Origin: an uncultured Treponema sp.
Lineage (GTDB): Bacteria; Spirochaetota; Spirochaetia; Treponematales; Treponemataceae
Assembly (NCBI GenBank): GCA_946611835.1
Contig: CAMOEE010000002.1
Coordinates: 1-34,344, forward strand
Direction of reading: 5' to 3'
Length of the DNA: 34,344 nt
The position numbers were made by a program, and so were the translations under genes. Positions 22,955 through 30,080 of the stretch are shown here, piece by piece (positions within the stretch are counted from its first letter, which is position 1; every line of letters begins with the position of its first letter). The notes beneath the pieces were generated by a model. It did not search any database. It was not told where the DNA came from and saw nothing but the letters and a program-made list of their open reading frames with translations.

Positions 22955-24178
22955 TTAGAATGCTATAGCAGCATTGATTTTAATCTGAGTTTTTGTGTCA
23001 CCGATATGTTTGATTGTATCGGCATCATCCTTTGCTATGTACTGACCGAAGCTTACTCCGACTGAGAAATCGCTGAGCACCTGCCAGTTGAGGCCGAGCG
23101 AATACTGAAGGCCGGCATATTTGATGCTTTCGCAGGCGTCGAATACAAGGTCGCCGTTTGTGTAAACAAGAAGGTTCGGAATAGGCTTAATTGAAGCCGC
23201 AAGACCTGCTTTTGTGAGTTCTTTGTACTCTGCTTCTGTTGTTGAGTTTACAGCAGTGCCGCTCGTGAAACCTTCGAATTTTTTGAAACTTCCCTGTTCT
23301 CCTGAGGCATAGAGACCGTCGAGGGCAATTGACATTGATTTGAAGCCCGGATAAACGACGATAGAAGCTTGTGATAGATTGCTTGTTTCCATATCCTGTT
23401 CATCAGCTTTTGAGAAAGCGAAAGTTGATGAAAGATTGTAGAAGACTTTCGGAACAAGAGGTCCATTGAGCGCCAAAGTTCCGTAATATCGGTTGAATTT
23501 TTTTGACTCAAGAGACTGTGCGATAAATCCTTCGGCTGAGATTGTCTGACTTGCGAAAAGGTTTGGAAGGGAGACTGTGAGAGTACCAACCAGATATTTG
23601 TTTGCAAGGACATAAAGTGTTTTTGCCTTGCCATTCATATCTGGCTGGTCATTTTTATCCTTTTCGAGAATCGTGATGTTCTTTGCGTTGAGAAGGCCTG
23701 TATATGCTCCGAAAAGCGAAACAGAGACTTTCGGAAGGTTTGCGGTAAACTTAACTCCGTCGGCGTTTTGTGTGTATGCAAGACCGCTCAAATCTGCGTT
23801 GAAAAACCGGCCTGCTGTGAAAACGAGGTCACCAGCATCAAGCTCTTTGTTGAGGACGAGTTTGAAAAGGTTTACATCAAGTGAGACCTTGAACTTGTCG
23901 TCGTCATCAGCGATGGAAGCATCGTATTCTGATTTAAATGCGCCCTCGGTTGTGAAGTAGCTTTTGCCGTCTTCGCTTAGAGGTGCTCTGAGCCAGAGGT
24001 TGATGGTATTCTTCTGGTCGAGCTTTAAATCAAACGGTTCGTTTTTATCAGAAGCATCTTTTTTGACATTGGCGAATTTGCTGTCATTGTTGATGAGACC
24101 GCCTGTTTCTAATGCGAAAACATTTACCGCAGAGAGAAGTGCGATGCAGCTAAAGATTTTTTTGACTGTGATTTTCAT
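22955..24178 (-). CDS. Putative outer-membrane beta-barrel (porin-like) protein
   Basis: The 407-residue protein has a signal peptide (MKITVKKIFSCIALLSAVNVFA). Alternating polar/hydrophobic strands run throughout (FKVSLDVNLFKLVLN, GVKFTANLPKVSVSLFGAYTG, YLVGTLTVSLPNLF, LQYSLGLNWQVLSDFSVGVSFGQYIA). The chain ends in IKINAAIAF, with the terminal Phe typical of outer-membrane barrels. It is therefore likely a pore or surface protein of the spirochaete outer membrane. I do not recognise a named family. The ATG overlaps the stop of the upstream gene (TAATG) and an AGGAG lies close by. The FecR protein starts 16 nt downstream, so the two are co-produced. Confidence 0.7.
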   Translation of the reverse strand: MKITVKKIFSCIALLSAVNVFALETGGLINNDSKFANVKKDASDKNEPFDLKLDQKNTINLWLRAPLSEDGKSYFTTEGAFKSEYDASIADDDDKFKVSLDVNLFKLVLNKELDAGDLVFTAGRFFNADLSGLAYTQNADGVKFTANLPKVSVSLFGAYTGLLNAKNITILEKDKNDQPDMNGKAKTLYVLANKYLVGTLTVSLPNLFASQTISAEGFIAQSLESKKFNRYYGTLALNGPLVPKVFYNLSSTFAFSKADEQDMETSNLSQASIVVYPGFKSMSIALDGLYASGEQGSFKKFEGFTSGTAVNSTTEAEYKELTKAGLAASIKPIPNLLVYTNGDLVFDACESIKYAGLQYSLGLNWQVLSDFSVGVSFGQYIAKDDADTIKHIGDTKTQIKINAAIAF

Positions 24179-24678
24179 TATTCAGCTCCTTCTACAATTT
24201 CAAGGCATGAAGTGAAGAGATCGATTGACTCGCGGCCAGAAAGCTTCATTGCCGGGTCTGTTTCGAGAGGAAGGATACCTTTTGCCTTAAGCTCCTTGAA
24301 AGCGTAGCGGGCAGAAGGAAATAGGGTGTAGAATAAGCCGCCTTTGATACCGAGCGCCTTCATGTAAACGAAGGAAGCCTGTGCCACAGTAACTTCTTTG
24401 TTTGCCTCTGTATCAGAATTGAAGAAATTGTTTGATTTTAGGGCCTCGAATGCCTCGACTGTTGCTGCCGAAGAATCTTTTGAAGCGCTCATTGCCCCTA
24501 GTGATTTTGCAGAGTCAGACTCGGTGATTAAATTTGCATATAGTGCCGGAAGGTAAGATATTTGTGCACATGTCGCTTTTTCGGAATCAATGATTTCTGA
24601 AATGACTTCGGAACTCTGTGAAAAAGCAAAGCTTGCTCCGAGCAAAAGTAAAACGCTACATAGCAGAGTCTTTTTCAT
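24178..24678 (-). CDS. Small exported protein of unknown function, first gene of the FecR operon
   Basis: The 166-residue protein has a signal peptide (MKKTLLCSVLLLLGASFAFS). The mature part is mostly helical (SSAATVEAFEALKSNNFF, VTVAQASFVYMKALGIKGGLFYTLFPSARYAFKELKAKGIL). I see no catalytic motif and do not recognise the family. The stretch on exported partners resembles SLH-like or S-layer-associated helical repeats only loosely, so no function is proposed. AAAGGAG upstream is a good Shine-Dalgarno, and the promoter 41-69 nt upstream is part of the bidirectional palindrome shared with the cyclase. Its stop overlaps the porin start by one base, implying coupled expression and perhaps a joint role at the outer membrane. 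Confidence 0.65.
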   Translation of the reverse strand: MKKTLLCSVLLLLGASFAFSQSSEVISEIIDSEKATCAQISYLPALYANLITESDSAKSLGAMSASKDSSAATVEAFEALKSNNFFNSDTEANKEVTVAQASFVYMKALGIKGGLFYTLFPSARYAFKELKAKGILPLETDPAMKLSGRESIDLFTSCLEIVEGAE

Positions 24679-24710
24679 TTTTAAACTCCTTTTCTTAAAA
24701 TAATTTTATT

Positions 24711-24747
24711 TTGAATCTATTATAACTTGTGTTATAATATTTGTCAT
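24711..24747. promoter_or_regulatory. Overlapping divergent promoters built on a 20-bp palindrome
   Basis: ATTATAACTTGTGTTATAAT (24719-24738) is a perfect 8-bp inverted repeat around TTGT. Plus strand: TTGAAT (24711-24716), 16-bp spacer, extended -10 TGTTATAAT (-10 at 24733-24738), then 7 nt to the cyclase ATG at 24746. Minus strand: ATGACA (24747-24742), 17-bp spacer, TATAAT (24724-24719), with start near 24712 and a 34-nt leader carrying a Shine-Dalgarno. Each promoter lies partly inside the other's spacer, so polymerase binding should be mutually exclusive. Confidence 0.75.
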
Positions 24748-27640
24748 GAAAAAAGAAAACAAAAATCAAAAAGATTCCAAAAAAAATCTTCCGAGAAAAA
24801 TTGTTGCTTTAATCATTGTGGCCGCCGCTTTTGTATTCTGGTCGCTTGTTTGTGCTATCGGAGCACTGGAAAAATTTGACTACCGAATTTATGATTTGCT
24901 TCTTGGATTTACGAAAAACCCTGAGACCAGGCCGGAAATTCTTCTTGTAGAGGCGGACAATGCTTCAACAAGCAATGATGCATATGACGAAATGAAAACC
25001 TGGCCCTGGCCCCGCGATATTTTTGCCAATGCGCTTCTCCGAATGAAGGAATTCGGAGCGGCGACAGCGGTATTCGATATTGAATATCTTTCGCCTTCAA
25101 GTCTTGCCGTCAATGAGGATGCCATTATCGAAGCAAACAATAATTTTGACGGAACAAAGCCTGATTTTACCAAATTCGTAAAGGACAATGACGATTATCT
25201 GGCACGGGCCATTCAGTTTTTTGGGAACACATGGCTTACAATCAATACGGATGACCTTGACTTTGACTATACCGAAGATGAAATCAATTATGTAAAAAGC
25301 CGTTTCCTTTACGAAGTAGAGGATAAACATGACTTGATTCTTAAAGATTACAGGCAGGGAAAGCTAGACAGCATTAAAACTTCATTTATCGATAATTTCC
25401 GGGAGCCAAAAGCAGACTGGGACAATGCGGAATTCCGTAAAAAATACCTTATTGGTTTTTCACCTGTGATGAATTTGTTCGCAAGTCATGCTTCGGGAGC
25501 CGGATTCACGAATGTCATTATCGACATGGACGGAACCCGGCGAAGAATCGAACTTTTGAACAAAAAAGACGGGGTCTATTCCGGCCAGCTGGCTTTTGCT
25601 CCTATCCTCAAAACCCTGAACCCGGAAAAAATCATACGAAAAAAAACTTCTCTTGATTTGACTAATTGCCGGGGCGTAGGCGGAAAAAACATTAATATTC
25701 CTCTTGATTCCAAAGGAAAAATGATAATCAACTGGCTTCATTCCCTTTATATCGATTCATTCAGACATGAGAGTATGCTAATTCTTGCCCAGCTTGATCA
25801 TCTTGAGAAGAATATAGTTTCAGAACTTAAGAACCTTGATACTTTCCTTGCTTCACTTGAAGGGGCTGAGGTAAAAGGTCTTGATTTGCCGCCTCTAGAA
25901 GCCGCCGCAAGTGTAAGACAGCTTGTTTCTGATTACTCGGACATCTCTGATTTCAAGGACTTCCTTCTTTCAAAATGTGAGGGCTTTGACATAGAAGGAA
26001 ATGCGATTGGCGGTGGCGTTGAATATGCTGATTATGTCCAGTATTTTCAGGCACGAAAAGATTTCTTTGCGAATGTGACCCGCTTTGTGGGCAAGGCCGG
26101 CCAGCAGAAGCTCCCTGCTTTTGATGAAATCTCTGAGCGGCTTATGGTTCTGTCTGACTATATTTCTACGGAAGAGCAAAAAACTATTTACGAAGACCTT
26201 GCCAATCTCTTTGATACCTTGCAGAACGAAAACAGCCTCTATAATTCAATTTTTGAGGACAAAAAAGAAGTCTACGCAAATTCCTTCTGTATTCTTGGTC
26301 ATACGGCCAGCTCAACAACAGATTTGGGTACAACTCCTTTTGAGCGGGCTTACATGAATGTCGGAACCCATGCCAGCGTCTACAACACGATTATGAACCA
26401 GAACTTCATTTATCCCTTAAACTGGATTTGGGGTGCACTTATATCCCTGATTTTTTCTATTTTAATGATTGTCATGCCTGCAAACAAAAAGGCTGTAATT
26501 CAGAATATAAGCGGTGTCAGCCTTTTTGTGATTTCACTGATTGTTCCTGTGGTTTTAATCGTGGCTTTCAGCGTGTATATTCCTGCCCTTGCGGCGATTT
26601 TGATTGCTTTCACTTCCTACCTTGGAATGACGATTTACAGGTTTGCAAACAGTGAAAAAGACAAAAAATTCCTGCAGACGACATTCGGTGCTTATGTTGC
26701 TCCGGCAGTCGTCGAGCAAATCGTAAAGAACCCGGAACTTGCAAGCTTGGGCGGTAAGAGCGACATGCTCACGGCCCTTTTCTCTGATGTAAAATCATTC
26801 TCGGCTTTCACTGAGGTAATTAACAATGAAGCAGGCGAGGACAAGGGCGCTGAAAGGCTCGTTGCCGTTTTGAACGATTATCTTGGCGTTCTTAGTGACG
26901 CTATCATGGATAACAATGGTACAATCGATAAATATGTCGGTGACGAAATCGTATCCTTCTTCGGCGCTCCTGTTCACGATGAAAACAACGCTTTTGATGC
27001 CTGTGTCGCCGGAATCCGCATGCTGCAGGCCGAAAAACGCTTCAACGAGGAAAACAAAAACCGGCTTCCAATCAACCCTCAGACCGGCGAGCCTTTCTTC
27101 CTGCATTCTCGGGTCGGTTTGAACACAGGAAACATGGTCGTCGGAAACATGGGCACGGTGAAAAAATTGAATTACACAATCATGGGTAACAATGTAAACC
27201 TTGCATCACGACTTGAAGGAACGAACAAGGCTTACGGCTCATGGATTATGTGTTCGGAGTCAACCTGGAATGCGGCCAACCGTGGCGAGAACGAGGGCAA
27301 GATTATCGCCCGAAAATTCGACTGCGTAAGGGTTATCAATGTCAAAAGGCCTGTGGGAATCTATTCGATAATCGGCCTGAGAAATGAGCTCAGCGAAAAA
27401 CGAATCAAGGCGACTGAGATTTTCAACGAGGGTATGAACTGGTACTTAAAGGGAATCGATACGCCCCAAGAACCGAAAGACATTGAGGACCTGAAAAAGG
27501 CATACCAGCTTTATAAAGAGGCTGACGCACTTTACCCCATGGACGAAAGCTCAAAAGTCTTCATGGAAAGGTGCGTGGACTTTATCAAAAACGGAATCCC
27601 TCAAATCTGGGATGGCGTTTATACAATGAAGAGCAAATAA
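24746..27640 (+). CDS. CHASE2-domain membrane adenylate/guanylate cyclase
   Basis: The 964-residue protein has an N-terminal membrane anchor (residues about 19-42). A long extracytoplasmic CHASE2 sensor follows (FDYRIYDLLLGF, EILLVEADNAS, WPWPRDIFANALLRMKEFGAATAVFDIEYLSP, later INWLHSLYIDSF and CILGHTASSTTDLGTTPF). Three membrane segments lie at about residues 556-635, and a class III catalytic domain from about 670 (LFSDVKSFSAFTE, IDKYVGDEIVSFFGAP, HSRVGLNTGNMVVGNMG, YTIMGNNVNLASRLEG). Metal-binding Asp residues, the purine-binding Lys and the Asn/Arg transition-state pair are present. The Thr in YTIMG points to a class IIIb adenylyl cyclase, so cAMP is the more likely product. The CHASE2 domain carries an unusually long helical insert near residues 345-500. 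Confidence 0.92.
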   Translation: MKKENKNQKDSKKNLPRKIVALIIVAAAFVFWSLVCAIGALEKFDYRIYDLLLGFTKNPETRPEILLVEADNASTSNDAYDEMKTWPWPRDIFANALLRMKEFGAATAVFDIEYLSPSSLAVNEDAIIEANNNFDGTKPDFTKFVKDNDDYLARAIQFFGNTWLTINTDDLDFDYTEDEINYVKSRFLYEVEDKHDLILKDYRQGKLDSIKTSFIDNFREPKADWDNAEFRKKYLIGFSPVMNLFASHASGAGFTNVIIDMDGTRRRIELLNKKDGVYSGQLAFAPILKTLNPEKIIRKKTSLDLTNCRGVGGKNINIPLDSKGKMIINWLHSLYIDSFRHESMLILAQLDHLEKNIVSELKNLDTFLASLEGAEVKGLDLPPLEAAASVRQLVSDYSDISDFKDFLLSKCEGFDIEGNAIGGGVEYADYVQYFQARKDFFANVTRFVGKAGQQKLPAFDEISERLMVLSDYISTEEQKTIYEDLANLFDTLQNENSLYNSIFEDKKEVYANSFCILGHTASSTTDLGTTPFERAYMNVGTHASVYNTIMNQNFIYPLNWIWGALISLIFSILMIVMPANKKAVIQNISGVSLFVISLIVPVVLIVAFSVYIPALAAILIAFTSYLGMTIYRFANSEKDKKFLQTTFGAYVAPAVVEQIVKNPELASLGGKSDMLTALFSDVKSFSAFTEVINNEAGEDKGAERLVAVLNDYLGVLSDAIMDNNGTIDKYVGDEIVSFFGAPVHDENNAFDACVAGIRMLQAEKRFNEENKNRLPINPQTGEPFFLHSRVGLNTGNMVVGNMGTVKKLNYTIMGNNVNLASRLEGTNKAYGSWIMCSESTWNAANRGENEGKIIARKFDCVRVINVKRPVGIYSIIGLRNELSEKRIKATEIFNEGMNWYLKGIDTPQEPKDIEDLKKAYQLYKEADALYPMDESSKVFMERCVDFIKNGIPQIWDGVYTMKSK

Positions 27641-27675
27641 CTTTTTGTTTTTTCTTTCATTATAACACTTTGTTT

Positions 27676-27704
27676 TTGAAACTTAGCAAAATCACCGATA
27701 TTAT
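27676..27704 (+). promoter_or_regulatory. Promoter of the RND efflux operon (leaderless type)
   Basis: TTGAAA (27676-27681), a 17-bp spacer and TATTAT (27699-27704), then 6 nt to the ATG at 27711 with no Shine-Dalgarno. The T-rich stretch 27641-27660 after the cyclase stop has no clear stem, so readthrough from the cyclase gene is possible. Confidence 0.6.
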
Positions 27705-27710
27705 TAAAGT

Positions 27711-29084
27711 ATGAGACGAACTTTAATGATACCGGCGATTTTTTTTGTTTCTGCCGGATTGATTTTTTCACAGGCGAACGATAAAAGCGGCGAAGGTGCT
27801 GAGACAACAGAGAAATCAGGAGCTGCTGAGACTGCTGAGACTTCACAGACAGTACGCTCGCTTTCAGTTGATGATGCGGTTGAGCTTGCAAAAAAAAATA
27901 ATGTTTCGATTGCACGAAGTCAGATTACACTGGATGCGGCCGGGCGGACTAAGGCTCACTCCTGGAACAGCATCAGCCCTACGGCGAGCCTTTCGGCCAC
28001 ATCTTCTCTTCCCGTTGATTCCCTGAGCGATGACAAGTCAAATTATTCGGCTTCCCTTGGAATTTCTGCGTCAGTATCCCTTTCCTTGAGCGCAAATCTT
28101 TATACGACTATGAACGCCGCTAAAATCGCTTATGAATCAGGAAAACTCACTTTTGATGATGCCGTAAAATCAGTGGAGCTTGGCGTGCGGGAGGCTTTCT
28201 ACGGCCTTTTGTATGAAAAAGAAAACATCACCCTGCAGGAAAAGAACCTTGAGATTGCGAAAACCCAGTACAACAACAATCTCGTGAAATACAATCAGGG
28301 ACGGCTGAGCGAAATTGATGTCCTTTCTGCCGAAGTCAATTACAAAAGCAAGATTCCAACTGTTGAGAGCGTCCTTACTACTTACCAGAACAATCTGGCC
28401 AGTTTCAAGCAGACTCTGGGCCTGCCCATTGACGAAAAAATTGAGCTTAAAGGTTCCCTTGACGACATGATAAACCTGAACAAAATCACCGTTGACGAAA
28501 AGACTATCAAGTCTTCTGAAATAAAAACGATGGAATACAATCTTGAGACTGCGAAAAACAAAGTCCTTGAAAAAAGATTTTCAGCTTTTGCACCGAGTTT
28601 GAGCGCAACTTTTAATTGGAGCGATTCCAGCTGGTATCTGGGTTACGATGGGACTGCCCCGGATCCAAAAAAGTCGGCTTCACTCTCGCTTTCCGCTTCG
28701 ATTCCCCTTGATGGCCTTCTTCCCTGGTCGAGCCGTAACGATGCCATTGATTCTGCAAAAGACAGCGTGAAGGATCTGGAACTTCAGCTTGAGGACAAGA
28801 AAAAGGATGTGCTGCGTTCGGTTCAGTCGAGCCTGCGCTCAATCAGACAGAGTCAGGAATCAATAAAATACAAGCAGGCCAATGTCACTCTGGCACAGAA
28901 AACCTACGACATGACTGCTGAGGCTTACAACCGGGGAACAAAAGACCTGCTCACATTGCAGAACGCTCATACATCGCTTTTGAATGCGCAGGTTACGCTA
29001 AAAAACGAGACACTCACGCTGATTAAGGCGATTCTTGAGCTGGAAAACACAATCGGTGTAGAATTTGGTACACTGGGTAAATAA
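27711..29084 (+). CDS. TolC-family outer-membrane efflux protein
   Basis: The 457-residue protein has a signal peptide (ending near FSQA, residue 22) and a Glu/Thr/Ala-rich linker. It then has the two internally repeated halves of the OMF fold: SLSVDDAVELAKKNNVSIARSQITLDAAGRTKAHSWNSISPTASLS, EAFYGLLYEKENITLQEKNLEIAKTQYNNNLVKYNQGRLSEIDVLSAEV, and in the second half TYDMTAEAYNRGTKDLLTLQNAHTSLLNAQ. It would form the trimeric channel-tunnel of the pump. Order here (OMF, adaptor, permease) equals that of BesC-BesA-BesB in Borrelia burgdorferi. The adaptor follows after 9 nt. Confidence 0.92.
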   Translation: MRRTLMIPAIFFVSAGLIFSQANDKSGEGAETTEKSGAAETAETSQTVRSLSVDDAVELAKKNNVSIARSQITLDAAGRTKAHSWNSISPTASLSATSSLPVDSLSDDKSNYSASLGISASVSLSLSANLYTTMNAAKIAYESGKLTFDDAVKSVELGVREAFYGLLYEKENITLQEKNLEIAKTQYNNNLVKYNQGRLSEIDVLSAEVNYKSKIPTVESVLTTYQNNLASFKQTLGLPIDEKIELKGSLDDMINLNKITVDEKTIKSSEIKTMEYNLETAKNKVLEKRFSAFAPSLSATFNWSDSSWYLGYDGTAPDPKKSASLSLSASIPLDGLLPWSSRNDAIDSAKDSVKDLELQLEDKKKDVLRSVQSSLRSIRQSQESIKYKQANVTLAQKTYDMTAEAYNRGTKDLLTLQNAHTSLLNAQVTLKNETLTLIKAILELENTIGVEFGTLGK

Positions 29085-29093
29085 GGAGAACTT

Positions 29094-30077
29094 ATGCGAC
29101 GATCTCACATCGTTATGATTGCAGCCGCTGCCACCATGGTGGCGGTCGTGGCTTTTGTTGGAATTTCTAAGAAGAATTCGGGAAATGCTGGTCCCGGAAA
29201 GGGAAAGGGCCGGGGCGGGAGCACGGTCTTTTCTGTCAAAACCCAGGTGGTTAAAAAAGACACTCTTCATGGCTATGTGATTGCTAACGGTGAGATTGAG
29301 AGCCAGAATTCAGTCAATGTTTATCCTGATGTATCGGGCAAAGTGATTGAGACTAATGTAATGCTGGGTTCAACTGTTCAGCGAAATGACATAATCGCAT
29401 ACATCGATCCTAGCGCTCCGGGTCAGTATTACAAAAAGAGTCCTGTTTATGCGCCGATTAACGGAAGCATTATCTCGACCCCGCTTAAAAACGGAACAAC
29501 GGTTTCCACAAATACAGTCGTTGCTATTGTGGGCGACATCTCAAACTTGCAGGTGAGCGCAGATATTCCTGAGCGCTATGTGGCCCTTCTGAAGCAGGGG
29601 CTTAAGGCAGAAGTCAGCGTTGAGGCCTACCCTGATCTGGTTTTCAACGCCACTGTTACGAGGGTAAGTCCTGTAGTTGATACGACTAGCCGGACAAAAG
29701 AAGTTATCCTGCATTTTGACGAGCGGGATTCCCGGGTAAATGCGGGAATGTTCGGAAAAATCAAGCTCTATACAAAAGATTATGCGGGTGAGGTAGTAAT
29801 GCCTGGCGATGCCCTGGTTTCGCTGAACGATGTTCTTTACGCTTATGTCGTCAAAGAGGGCGGCGAGACTGTTGAGAGACGAAAAGTAAAGACCGGCGAA
29901 AGTGTTGACGGCATGATTCAGATTCTTGAAGGCATTAGCGAAGGGGAAAAAGTCGTGGTTCAGGGACAAACTTCGCTCAATGACGGCTCAAAAATCCGGG
30001 ATATTACCGGCGGCGTTCAGAAAGCAGAAAGTGGTAAGATGAAAACTGAAAACGGGAAACAGCCGAAAAAGGAATAA
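29094..30077 (+). CDS. RND efflux periplasmic adaptor (membrane fusion protein), hairpin-less
   Basis: The 327-residue protein has an N-terminal membrane anchor (HIVMIAAAATMVAVVAFVGI) and a short Gly/Lys-rich linker. The first lipoyl half is VIANGEIESQNSVNVYPDVSGKVIETNVMLGSTVQRNDIIAYIDPSAP and the second YAPINGSIISTPLKNGTTVSTNTVVAIVGD. A beta-barrel (LQVSADIPERYVALLKQG) and a membrane-proximal domain follow. Only about ten residues join the lipoyl halves, so the alpha-helical hairpin that normally touches TolC is absent, as described for Borrelia BesA. AAGGAG precedes the ATG. The C-terminus is charged and probably disordered. Confidence 0.92.
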   Translation: MRRSHIVMIAAAATMVAVVAFVGISKKNSGNAGPGKGKGRGGSTVFSVKTQVVKKDTLHGYVIANGEIESQNSVNVYPDVSGKVIETNVMLGSTVQRNDIIAYIDPSAPGQYYKKSPVYAPINGSIISTPLKNGTTVSTNTVVAIVGDISNLQVSADIPERYVALLKQGLKAEVSVEAYPDLVFNATVTRVSPVVDTTSRTKEVILHFDERDSRVNAGMFGKIKLYTKDYAGEVVMPGDALVSLNDVLYAYVVKEGGETVERRKVKTGESVDGMIQILEGISEGEKVVVQGQTSLNDGSKIRDITGGVQKAESGKMKTENGKQPKKE

Positions 30078-30080
30078 TTT

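Noticed and set aside
27659-27667. Minus-strand extended -10 (TGTTATAAT) directed antisense into the cyclase 3' end
   Set aside because: No acceptable -35 lies upstream and no gene lies downstream on that strand; probably chance in an AT-rich gap.
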